From positions 52,752 to 64,981 of the forward strand of contig NZ_GG700758.1 in NCBI RefSeq assembly GCF_000160855.1: a DNA stretch of 12,230 nt. The letters run 5' to 3'. The translations under genes were made by a program, and so were the position numbers. Positions 1 to 6,216 of this stretch are shown in pieces. This DNA comes from Lactobacillus helveticus DSM 20075 = CGMCC 1.1877. Its GTDB lineage: Bacteria; Bacillota; Bacilli; Lactobacillales; Lactobacillaceae. Numbering within the stretch: position 1 is the stretch's first letter; each line of letters opens with the position of its first letter. Below the pieces are notes generated by a model. It searched no databases. It saw nothing but the letters and a program-made list of their open reading frames with translations, and was not told the DNA's origin.

Positions 1-43
1 TAATAATTACTTTTCCTAAACGCATATAGTTATCTCGTTTCAT
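1..43 (-). CDS. Possible 5' end of a gene leaving the window
   Basis: An ATG at 43 opens a frame reading MKRDNYMRLGKVII that stays open to the window edge. A TATAAT lies on the same strand at 57-62, so a transcript would start only about 7 nt before the ATG and carry almost no leader. I see no Shine-Dalgarno sequence and no good -35. Fourteen codons are too few to recognise a family, and the frame may be chance. The position just beyond the galM terminator is where a new minus-strand gene could begin. Confidence 0.15.
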   Translation of the reverse strand, partial: MKRDNYMRLGKVII

Positions 44-106
44 AGACTATAGCTAAATTATACTATCTTAAGAAAATTCTTACTTGTATTAAACACTAAA
101 ATAAGC

Positions 107-138
107 AAAAAGGATTGAAAATCAATGATTTCCAATCC
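107..138 (-). terminator. Intrinsic terminator after galM
   Basis: On the minus strand GGATTG and GAAATC pair with GATTTT and CAATCC around a short ATT loop, followed by TTTTT. It begins 7 nt past the galM stop and closes the gal operon. Confidence 0.85.
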
Positions 139-145
139 CTCGTTT

Positions 146-1141
146 TTATTCAAACTTCCAGCTTACATTTCGCTCAAATTCTTCATTCGGCAATAATGTA
201 ATGCGACCTAAATCGCTATCTTCAGCTGGTGGAATTTGTGCTTCAAAAGTAATGCCAGCATATTGACCAAAGTCAGCAGTGTACTTTCCAGTATGATCAA
301 ATCCATTTCCAGTATAAATAATCAATGATGGTGCATCAGTATTTACAGTCACCTTATGATCTTCAGAACTTAAAACTGCACCAGGTTGATTACCATTCAA
401 AATAAATGGATGATCCATCCCGTCTCTATCTTTGATTTGAGGATCGTCAGCTTCTAAAGCATCCCCAACACGTTTAGTCTTTCTAAAGTCAAAAGCAGTG
501 CCAGCAACTTTCTCCATCCCGCGATCAGGCATTCAAGAATGATCAACCGGTAAATAATAATCGGCATTCATTTGCAACAACAAATCCTTAATATTATCTT
601 TTTCACCCAAGGTAAAGTAAACATGATTTACCGGATTAAAAATAGTTAATTGGTCACTCACCGCATTGATTGAGTAATGCAAAGTATTATCATTATCCAA
701 TTCATATTTGACATGAATCTTTAAATTGCCTGGATAATCATTATGACCATCTGGATCCAATAAAGTTAAATCTACTCGTGCACTATTTTCACTACAAGAA
801 GGCTTAAAATCCCAGACTTCAGTATCTGTACCAATTCCGCCGTGAATATGATTCTCACCGTCATTGATTGGTAATTGATGAGTTTCAAGTCCATGTCTCC
901 ATTGACCTTTTCTAACTCTACCAGCAATACGGCCAACTGTACCACCTAAATAATTTCTTTCTTGAGAATAATCAGCTGGTGAATTCAATGACAAAATCAT
1001 ATTCTCGTCATTAAGCAAAACTTTTTCTAGCGTTGCACCATAATTAAGCACCTTAACAATCATGCCATGATCATTTTCCAAAACGATCTCGCAAAGGTCC
1101 TTACCATCTTTTCTGCCATATTTATTAAAACTTGTTTTCAT
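146..1141 (-). pseudogene. galM: Aldose 1-epimerase (mutarotase), broken by a nonsense codon
   Basis: GalM interconverts beta- and alpha-D-galactose in the cytoplasm, feeding the alpha form to galactokinase. The reading frame is continuous for about 331 codons, the normal family length, except for an in-frame TGA at 533-535 after codon 202. The upstream part carries NHIHGG (His98) and NPVNHVYF (His173), matching the two active-site histidines of the family. The part after the stop carries GITFEAQ, whose Glu (about codon 300) matches the catalytic base. A product ending at the TGA would therefore lack the base and should be inactive. The downstream part could begin at an ATG straight after the stop, but I see no ribosome site for it. 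A single substitution (for example GGA to TGA) explains the lesion, and the rest is undamaged, so the event looks recent. It is the last gene of galK-galT-galM and has its own promoter and cre box. A read error is the main alternative. Confidence 0.9.
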
Positions 1142-1161
1142 ATTTTTGCCTTTTCTCTTTT

Positions 1162-1186
1162 TGTATTCGTTTTCATTGCTATTATA
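1162..1186 (-). promoter_or_regulatory. galM promoter (-10) and cre box
   Basis: On the minus strand a TATAAT (1181-1186) is followed 5 nt later by TGAAAACGAATACA (1162-1175). This matches the CcpA operator consensus TGWAANCGNTNWCA at all but one position. No good -35 sits 16-18 nt upstream. A cre overlapping the transcription start implies repression by CcpA when glucose is present. The layout copies that of the galK promoter. Confidence 0.65.
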
Positions 1187-1224
1187 AAGTATTTTTTATC
1201 AATCGCATATGAGTTACCGTTAAC

Positions 1225-1249
1225 AAAAAGCGAGACTCTCAAGACCTCG
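1225..1249 (-). terminator. Weak terminator between galT and galM
   Basis: On the minus strand CGAG pairs with CTCG, extended by two G-U pairs around a short loop, and TTTTT follows. It lies 12 nt past the galT stop. With the separate galM promoter it suggests galM is partly uncoupled from galKT. Confidence 0.5.
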
Positions 1250-1260
1250 ATTTAATAACT

Positions 1261-2727
1261 TTACTTAATCTCTTTAGTCAAAGCTGTAATAAACTTATCC
1301 CAGCCTTCCTCGCCATCTGCATTATTCTTAAATACACCGGCATCTTGAAGAACTTGTTCAAATACTTCAACAAGTGATTGTTCCATCACTTGATCAACAT
1401 TATCCAAGCTAATTTCGTTTTCAGCCTTAACTTGATCAGCCCATTCTTTATGACTTGCAGCCATCTTATTGTCTTCACCAAGCCAGTATTTCTTTACTTC
1501 TTCAAGTTCACTCTTAAGTCGTCCTGGCAAAATAGCTCTACCCATAACTTCAATCAAGCCGATATTTTCCTTCTTAATGTGCCACAATTGTTTGTGTGGG
1601 TGGAAAATTCCAAGTGGGTATTTCTCGCTAGTATTGTTATCACGTAAAACAAGATCAAGGACAAAATTCTTACCTTCACGGTGCATGATTGGAGTGACAG
1701 TATGGTGACGTGTCTCGCCTTCATAAGCCTTAATATCACGCGCAGTATCAGAATAGTTATCCCAGAATTTAATAATCTTGCTGCCAAGATCAATCAAATC
1801 AAGTGAATTATCTGAAGTTAAACGTAAATCACTCATTGGCCAATCAACGATGCCTGCCACAACTTTAGGATAAGAATCAAACATAATATTCTTCTTGATT
1901 CCAGCCTTCATCATTGGGAAAGTATGACGACCACCTTGATAGTGTTCATGAGCAAGCATTGAACCACCAACAATTGGTAAATCAGCATTAGAACCAACGA
2001 AGTAATGAGGGAAGATTTTTTCAATTTCAACCAAGTTAATCAAGGTCTGTTGATTAATCACCATTGGAATATGCTTTTGATCCAAGAAAATGCAGTGTTC
2101 ATTAAAGTATGCATAAGGTGAATATTGGAAGCCCCATGGACGGCCTGCAATGTTCATGCGGATAATTCTTAAATTAGAACGAGCATTCTTACCATAACCA
2201 CCTAAATAGCCTTCATTTTCAAGACAAAGCGCACATTGAGGATATTTCTTACCTGTTGCATGTGCTGCCGCAGCGATGGCCTTCGGATCTTTTTCAGGCT
2301 TGGATAAGTTAATTGTAATTTCTAAGCTGTGGCCTTTAGAACTAGTACCTGAGAAAACAACATTCTTAGCAATAGCTTCTTTTTTAACATAATTGTTGTC
2401 TTCACATAATTTATAGAACCAATCAGTGTTCTCTTCTGAAGACTTTTGCATTTTTTGCCAGAAAATACTATTGGTCTTAGATGGTGTTGGGGTAGCTAGA
2501 TCATAAAGTTGATCATTTAGCACTTCACGAGAAGTGATGTCATCCGGAATTTTTTCATTCTTAACTGCTAAATCAACTAACTGCTTAGCTGCCGGTTGAT
2601 CATTTTCTTCTTCTTCGTCATGATCACCAACTAATGCTCTAATTTTATTAATGACATATACTCGATCTAATGGTTCGTAGGCTCCACTATTTATAACTTC
2701 ATCCGCAAATTTTTCAATAATTTTCAT
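1261..2727 (-). CDS. galT: UTP/UDP-glucose--hexose-1-phosphate uridylyltransferase, class II
   Basis: GalT swaps UMP between UDP-glucose and galactose-1-phosphate, giving UDP-galactose and glucose-1-phosphate, the second step of the Leloir pathway in the cytoplasm. The 488-residue product is the size of the long Firmicutes class II enzymes, not the roughly 350-residue E. coli type. Recognisable segments are YLGGYGKNARSN, GRPWGFQYSPYAYFNEHC, LAHEHYQGGRHTF and GIFHPHKQLWHIKKE, the His-rich blocks expected to hold the nucleotide and the active site. The start is fixed by AAGGGGAAG just upstream of the ATG. galK ends 21 nt before it, so the two are almost certainly co-transcribed. The gene is intact with no unusual features. 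The name is recognised by similarity to the lactobacillus galKT family. Confidence 0.96.
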   Translation of the reverse strand: MKIIEKFADEVINSGAYEPLDRVYVINKIRALVGDHDEEEENDQPAAKQLVDLAVKNEKIPDDITSREVLNDQLYDLATPTPSKTNSIFWQKMQKSSEENTDWFYKLCEDNNYVKKEAIAKNVVFSGTSSKGHSLEITINLSKPEKDPKAIAAAAHATGKKYPQCALCLENEGYLGGYGKNARSNLRIIRMNIAGRPWGFQYSPYAYFNEHCIFLDQKHIPMVINQQTLINLVEIEKIFPHYFVGSNADLPIVGGSMLAHEHYQGGRHTFPMMKAGIKKNIMFDSYPKVVAGIVDWPMSDLRLTSDNSLDLIDLGSKIIKFWDNYSDTARDIKAYEGETRHHTVTPIMHREGKNFVLDLVLRDNNTSEKYPLGIFHPHKQLWHIKKENIGLIEVMGRAILPGRLKSELEEVKKYWLGEDNKMAASHKEWADQVKAENEISLDNVDQVMEQSLVEVFEQVLQDAGVFKNNADGEEGWDKFITALTKEIK

Positions 2728-2748
2728 AACTTCCCCTTCTCACACTAA

Positions 2749-3915
2749 TTAAATTCTCTTAGTACCGTCAACGATTTCTGCATCATAGAAGCTTGCATCA
2801 TAACCAACTGCATCACGATAAATCTTGCCGACGTTCTTCTTAAAGTTTTCAGCTTCAGATTTCTTAACGATCGCAATGGCACTACCACCGAAACCGCCGC
2901 CGATCATTCTGGCACCGAGCACGCCAGGTTGTTTCCATGAAGCCTCTGCCAAAGTATCAAGTTCCTTACCAGTTACTTCATAATCGTAGTGAAGAGATTC
3001 ATGAGAAGCATTAATCAAACGACCAAGCTTTTCAAGATCGCCATCCTTCATAGCTTGAGTTGCACGCAAAGTTCTTTGGTTTTCGCTAACTGCATGACGA
3101 GCACGCTTGATTTCTGTTTCATCATTAATGAGGTAAGAATATTCATCAAAAGTATCGTTATCAAGCTCACCTAATGCCTTAATATCAAGCTTTTGTTGCA
3201 ACTTCTTAAGTGCACGACCACATTCAGCAACTCTATTGTTGTAAGCAGAATCAGCTAAAGTATGTGGATTATTAGTAGCCATGATGATGATTTCGTAATC
3301 ACCTAATGCAAGTGGTAAGTATTCATACTTTAAGGTGTTGCAATCTAGGAAAATAGCACTATTTTTTTTACCCATAATGCAGGCAAATTGATCCATAATT
3401 CCTGAATTCAAGCCAATAAATTCATTTTCAGTTCTTTGGCCCATCTTGGCTAAACTCACACGGTCAACATCTAAGTTAAATTCATCTTTTAAAATGATTC
3501 CCATTAGCATTTCAATGGCTGCACTGGATGAAAGACCTGAACCTGATGGCAAGTTAGCTTCGATGTACAAGTTAAAGCCATGATCAATACCATCATACTT
3601 TTCACGCAAATAAGTGATCATGCCCTTAAAGTAGTTAGCCCAGAAACGGTCTTCATCTTTTTCAACATTTGTGTCATCAATGTCAAATTCAACGATATCG
3701 CCGTCAACGTTGCCTGAGTAAAGGCGTACCTTTTTGTCGTCTCTTGGACCATAGACTCCATAAACACCTAAACTGATTGGGGCTGGAAAGACGTGTCCAC
3801 CGTTGTAGTCAGTATGTTCACCAATTACATTAATTCGACCTGGTGAGAAAAATACATCCTTTGCCTTTTCGTTAGAAGTTGCTTCATATTTCTTAAGTAG
3901 TTCTTCTTTATTCAT
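2749..3915 (-). CDS. galK: Galactokinase
   Basis: GalK phosphorylates alpha-D-galactose with ATP to galactose-1-phosphate in the cytoplasm, the entry step of the Leloir pathway. The 388-residue product has all GHMP-kinase signatures: the galactokinase motif GRINVIGEHTDYNGG (residues 26-40, Arg27 and the sugar-binding E-x-TD), the ATP loop LPSGSGLSSSAA (122-133), the catalytic Asp in GIMDQFA (Asp175) and the C-terminal GARMIGGGFGG (334-344). The ATG at 3915 follows GAGGT at a normal distance. It is first in galK-galT-galM and is transcribed from a well-formed promoter with a perfect cre box, so it should be repressed by CcpA on glucose and expressed on galactose or lactose. No gene for a local regulator such as GalR is visible beside it. 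The gene is intact, which suggests galactose use is still selected in this strain. Confidence 0.98.
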   Translation of the reverse strand: MNKEELLKKYEATSNEKAKDVFFSPGRINVIGEHTDYNGGHVFPAPISLGVYGVYGPRDDKKVRLYSGNVDGDIVEFDIDDTNVEKDEDRFWANYFKGMITYLREKYDGIDHGFNLYIEANLPSGSGLSSSAAIEMLMGIILKDEFNLDVDRVSLAKMGQRTENEFIGLNSGIMDQFACIMGKKNSAIFLDCNTLKYEYLPLALGDYEIIIMATNNPHTLADSAYNNRVAECGRALKKLQQKLDIKALGELDNDTFDEYSYLINDETEIKRARHAVSENQRTLRATQAMKDGDLEKLGRLINASHESLHYDYEVTGKELDTLAEASWKQPGVLGARMIGGGFGGSAIAIVKKSEAENFKKNVGKIYRDAVGYDASFYDAEIVDGTKRI

Positions 3916-3937
3916 AAGTTTTACCTCAAATTTATCC

Positions 3938-3951
3938 TGTAATCGTTTTCA
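3938..3951 (-). promoter_or_regulatory. cre box (CcpA operator) of galK
   Basis: Read on the minus strand this is TGAAAACGATTACA, a full match to the cre consensus TGWAANCGNTNWCA. It starts 5 nt downstream of the galK -10, over the likely transcription start, where bound CcpA would block initiation. Confidence 0.85.
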
Positions 3952-3956
3952 ATATT

Positions 3957-3985
3957 AGTATATACTCTTAACGCTATTTAGTAAA
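3957..3985 (-). promoter_or_regulatory. Main promoter of the galKTM operon
   Basis: On the minus strand TTTACT (3980-3985) and TATACT (3957-3962) are 17 nt apart, a good sigma-A promoter. The likely start is near 3950, giving a short leader before the galK ribosome site. Confidence 0.75.
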
Positions 3986-4076
3986 TACTTTACTTTAACA
4001 AATAAAATATTTATATTATTTAGTTTATTGCAATACAAAATCTGATAATATCGCTTGAAGAAAATCATTTCTTTTC

Positions 4077-4104
4077 TTGTACTAAATTACTGATTAGGCA
4101 TAAT
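4077..4104 (+). promoter_or_regulatory. Promoter of the structured leader
   Basis: TTGTAC (4077-4082) and CATAAT (4099-4104) are 16 nt apart. Transcription would start near 4111, just ahead of the first hairpin of the leader. It diverges from the galK promoter. Confidence 0.55.
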
Positions 4105-4113
4105 ATAAATGTG

Positions 4114-4250
4114 TAGGAATTAATCCTAATGAGCGGTCGGCTCATGGTCAATCTGATACTTTTATAGGACGTAAGGGCCAAACGGGTGGCAGACACCAAA
4201 ATAAACCGACCATGATGGGTTCACATTTTAATATGTGAACTCATTTTTTT
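4114..4250 (+). ncRNA. Candidate structured cis-regulatory leader, unrecognised
   Basis: Between a promoter and an intrinsic terminator lies a GC-richer block in an AT-rich setting. It contains a TAGGA/TCCTA hairpin (4114-4128), a GGTG-GCAGA-CACC hairpin (4185-4197) and long-range pairings. GGTCGG (4135-4140) can pair with CCGACC (4206-4211). TCATGGTC (4142-4149) can pair with GACCATGA (4208-4215). These share GACC, so they exclude each other. ATGAGC (4129-4134) can also pair locally with GCTCAT (4140-4145). A closed multi-branch element, exclusive pairings and a terminator just before a ribosome site are the layout of a riboswitch or attenuator. It does not show the conserved motifs of the T-box, purine, TPP, FMN, SAM-I or yybP classes as I know them. 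Whether it is a known rare class I cannot say. Confidence 0.5.
4216..4250 (+). terminator. Intrinsic terminator at the end of the leader
   Basis: TGGGTTCACAT (4216-4226) pairs with ATGTGAACTCA (4233-4243), an 11-bp stem with one G-U pair, then seven T (4244-4250). It lies directly before the GGGGGAGGG ribosome site, so read-through controls the following ORF. Confidence 0.85.
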
Positions 4251-4265
4251 GGGGGAGGGAGAATG

Positions 4266-4400
4266 ATGAATAGAAAATACAATTATAGAAAATTAAAACC
4301 TAAAGAATATAATTCTTTAAAACGTGTTATAAATGATACTTATCAAGCAGCTGCGTTTTACAACAATACTTTTATTAATAAAAAGGTTACATTTTATTAA
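4266..4400 (+). pseudogene. Truncated small ORF, possibly a GNAT acetyltransferase N-terminus
   Basis: A very strong ribosome site (GGGGGAGGG, 4251-4259) precedes two adjacent ATG codons. The second, at 4266, has the better spacing. The 44-residue product starts MNRKYNYRKLKPKEYNSLK. The opening resembles the first strand and helix of GNAT-type acetyltransferases (YRKLKPxEY), but this is a weak resemblance from memory. The frame ends at a TAA in the second of two AT-rich palindromes, where an extra 22-bp unit appears inserted. Without that unit the frame would continue to a TAG near 4511, running through the IS-end-like sequence at 4436. I read it as the 5' stub of a gene whose body was lost to insertion and deletion. 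It could instead be a genuine short peptide gene under the leader. Confidence 0.4.
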
Positions 4401-4406
4401 TAAAAA
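4370..4406 (+). repeat. Two copies of a 15-bp AT-rich palindromic sequence
   Basis: TTTTATTAATAAAAA occurs at 4370-4384 and 4392-4406 with a 22-bp period. The core TTTTATTAATAAAA is a perfect palindrome. The second copy supplies the stop codon of the small ORF. Confidence 0.8.
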
Positions 4407-4435
4407 TACTTCAATTACTATAATAGCTTCACTAC

Positions 4436-4454
4436 GTAAGTGTCAATATTTTTG
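4436..4454 (+). mobile_element. Solo IS-end-like sequence
   Basis: GTAAGTGTCAATATTTTTG is identical over 19 nt, in the same orientation, to the sequence at 11647-11665 bordering the 3' side of the ISLre2-type transposase. No transposase is present here, so it may be the relic of an element that was inserted and then mostly deleted. The similarity stops sharply at both sides. Positions 4455-4551 are AT-rich and show nothing else. Confidence 0.45.
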
Positions 4455-4551
4455 TAATTATTATGTTGATTATGTCTCATTTAGTATATTTTCAAAATTT
4501 TAGCATATCTTTTATATTTAAGTAAAAATATACTTTCAGCCAGTAGTCGAT

Positions 4552-4557
4552 TATAAT
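4552..4557 (+). promoter_or_regulatory. -10 box upstream of the psiE-like gene
   Basis: TATAAT lies 31 nt before the ATG. I see no convincing -35 at 16-18 nt, so the assignment rests on the -10 and its position. Confidence 0.4.
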
Positions 4558-4588
4558 GATGACAGACTATTCAGAAAGCAGGATCAGT

Positions 4589-5016
4589 ATGAAAGATTTC
4601 AATAAGTATGTCATAAAGTAAGTATGTCATAAAGTTTGCTCGTTTTTTACAATCATTATTAGTCATTGCCATCGGTTTATTAGGTGTTTTACTAATCATC
4701 CTTCTATTCCGCGATCTGATTCCGCTTTTCCAATTACTGCTTTCACCATCGATCAAAGAAAGTAACTCTGCTATCATGGATGAAATCATCGTCTTCTTCC
4801 TGTTCTTCGAATTCACCGCCACGATCATCTCTGCTTTGCGTCACCACGGCCATACTAGTATTAATTTTCTAATGGGTTTAGGCGTGACCGCATTAATTCG
4901 TAGCCTGATTACCGCTCACGGGGATGTCTGGGAAATCAATCGTAGCTACTTCAGTATCGATTCTAATGTTAATCATTGCCATGGTGATTTTTAATAAACA
5001 TATGAAAAATATGTAA
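4589..5016 (+). pseudogene. psiE: PsiE-family membrane protein, broken by two frameshifts
   Basis: The PsiE family consists of small inner-membrane proteins, in E. coli induced by phosphate starvation, with unknown biochemical role. The ATG at 4589 follows AGGA, but the frame ends after MKDFNKYVIK because a 16-bp unit is duplicated in tandem (4604-4635). Taking one copy restores a frame reading FARFLQSLLVIAIGLLGVLL, then RDLIPLFQLL, MDEIIVFFLFFEFTATI, INFLMGLGVTALIRSLI and HGDVWEI. There an extra A near 4938 shifts it again, and the correct frame continues IVATSVSILMLIIAMVIFNK to a TAA at 5014-5016. The repaired protein has 136 residues and four hydrophobic segments, the size and topology of PsiE. 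The family call comes from the E-x-T / G-x-TA-x-IR pattern and the layout. Both lesions must be reversed to make protein, so the gene is dead. Confidence 0.8.
4604..4635 (+). repeat. 16-bp perfect tandem duplication
   Basis: AAGTATGTCATAAAGT is present twice with no spacer (4604-4619, 4620-4635). Since 16 is not a multiple of three, it creates a TAA at the junction (4619-4621) and ends the psiE-like frame after ten codons. Confidence 0.95.
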
Positions 5017-5027
5017 TTTAAGCTGAA

Positions 5028-5067
5028 AAAATAAGAGCTAAGTTCAATTGAATTTAGCTCTTATTTT
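5028..5067. terminator. Bidirectional terminator between convergent pseudogenes
   Basis: A 20-bp inverted repeat with a single G-U pair centres at 5047/5048 (arm AAAATAAGAGCTAAGTTCAA) and has A/T runs on both sides. It serves the psiE-like gene on the plus strand and the amidohydrolase on the minus strand. Confidence 0.85.
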
Positions 5068-5071
5068 CTAT

Positions 5072-6204
5072 CTAAAATTTTCTCACCCCATGCTGGTACA
5101 CTTGCTTATCTGCTTGCTCTACCGCGGCAACATCCCTAAGCGGATTATCCTTCAATACTAAAAAGTCCGCATACTTTCCTTCTTCTAAAGAACCATATTC
5201 ATCATCAATCTGTAATAACTATGCTGAACCTAACCCCGCTGCATGCAAAGCTTGATAATTACTTGCTCCTGCTCGAACAAGTTCAGTTAGTTCCTTAGCG
5301 GTACTTTCAAGAGGATTCATGAAGGTTCCCGCATCTGTACCCAAAGCCAGTTTTACTCCTGCCTTAATTGCCTTGCCTACATGTGCGTAGAATGCATCAA
5401 CATGTTGACACATTTTTTGATATGAAAAATCAGTCATTTTTCCTTTACCGTAAACAGCAATTTGGTAACCAGCGATCAAAGTCGGTGACAAGAATGTTCC
5501 TTGCTGCTTCATTAATTCAATGTCGTCATCACTCACGTAAAAGCCATGTTCAACAGAATCAACACCAGCTACTACCGCATAGTGGATGCCCAGCCGACCT
5601 TCCGCATGTGCACACACCGTCATATACTTGGAATGAGCTTCTGCTACCGCCATTTTCATTTCTTCCAATGATAATTCGGTATCATCAATTTGATCGCCTT
5701 GCGAACATCATCAGGTGAATTAACCAAATGAGAAGCATTCAATTCATGATTTTCACCTAAAGGCTGATCAGCATGACCACCCAAGATAGAAATTGGCATC
5801 CCCGCTGGTCTCATTCCTGGTCCTTCAAAAGGATAATCATTTCGCATATTTTTCAGCTTTACATCTACATCAAAAGGAACGCCGCAACTTCTAATGTAAG
5901 TTACCCCACCTTTTAAACCGTTTTTCAAGTCCTTCAGTGCCTTATAAGTAACCAAAGTTTCGGTCTCTGGATAATGATCTTTGGCTGCATTTACCAATCC
6001 CACGTGAGTATGGGCATTGATCAAGCCTGACATGACATATTGTCCGTCTAAATCTACCTGTTGCTCAACCGCCACATTTAACTTTCCTGTACCCTTGGCA
6101 GTCAATTTTCCGGTCTCATTATCAACTACAAACCAAGCATTATTTAATAATTGTTCCCGATCACCAACAAATAAATTGCAATTTACAAAAGCTGTCTTAG
6201 TCAT
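5072..6204 (-). pseudogene. Metal-dependent amidohydrolase (HutI / Xaa-Pro dipeptidase-like), broken
   Basis: The family comprises cytoplasmic TIM-barrel hydrolases with a metal centre that cleave ring amides or dipeptides. The start at 6204 has AGGAG upstream. Residues 61-70 read LINAHTHVGL, the HxH metal motif (His65, His67). GGHADQ follows. After the break come CAHAEG, VEHGFYVSDDD and LGTDAGTFMNP, the later metal His and Asp sites. The end reads GSLEEGKYADFLVL, a typical amidohydrolase C-terminus. Two lesions are visible. One base is missing at a T3 run (5689-5691; an A run on the coding strand), ending the first part after 182 codons. An in-frame TAG (5219-5221, probably from AAG) lies 49 codons before the true stop at 5072-5074. 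Repaired length is about 377 residues. It follows the OppA-like gene by 12 nt and shares its T-box promoter, so a role in breakdown of imported peptides or amino-acid derivatives is inferred. Exact substrate unknown. Confidence 0.85.
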
Positions 6205-6216
6205 TCTTATTTTCTC

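Noticed and set aside
1378..1793. Several open frames overlapping galT on both strands
   Set aside because: All are shadows of the galT frame, without ribosome sites or recognisable domains.
4129..4211. tRNA or T-box in the leader at 4129-4211
   Set aside because: GGTTCA at 4218-4223 is part of the terminator stem, no cloverleaf forms, and GGGTGGCAGACACC lacks the T-box ACCGCG half.
4604..4635. CRISPR-like repeat
   Set aside because: Only two copies with no spacer; it is a tandem duplication inside a gene.
4571..4828. 85-codon minus-strand frame opposite psiE
   Set aside because: It mirrors the psiE coding frame, has no ribosome site and shows no membrane or domain pattern.
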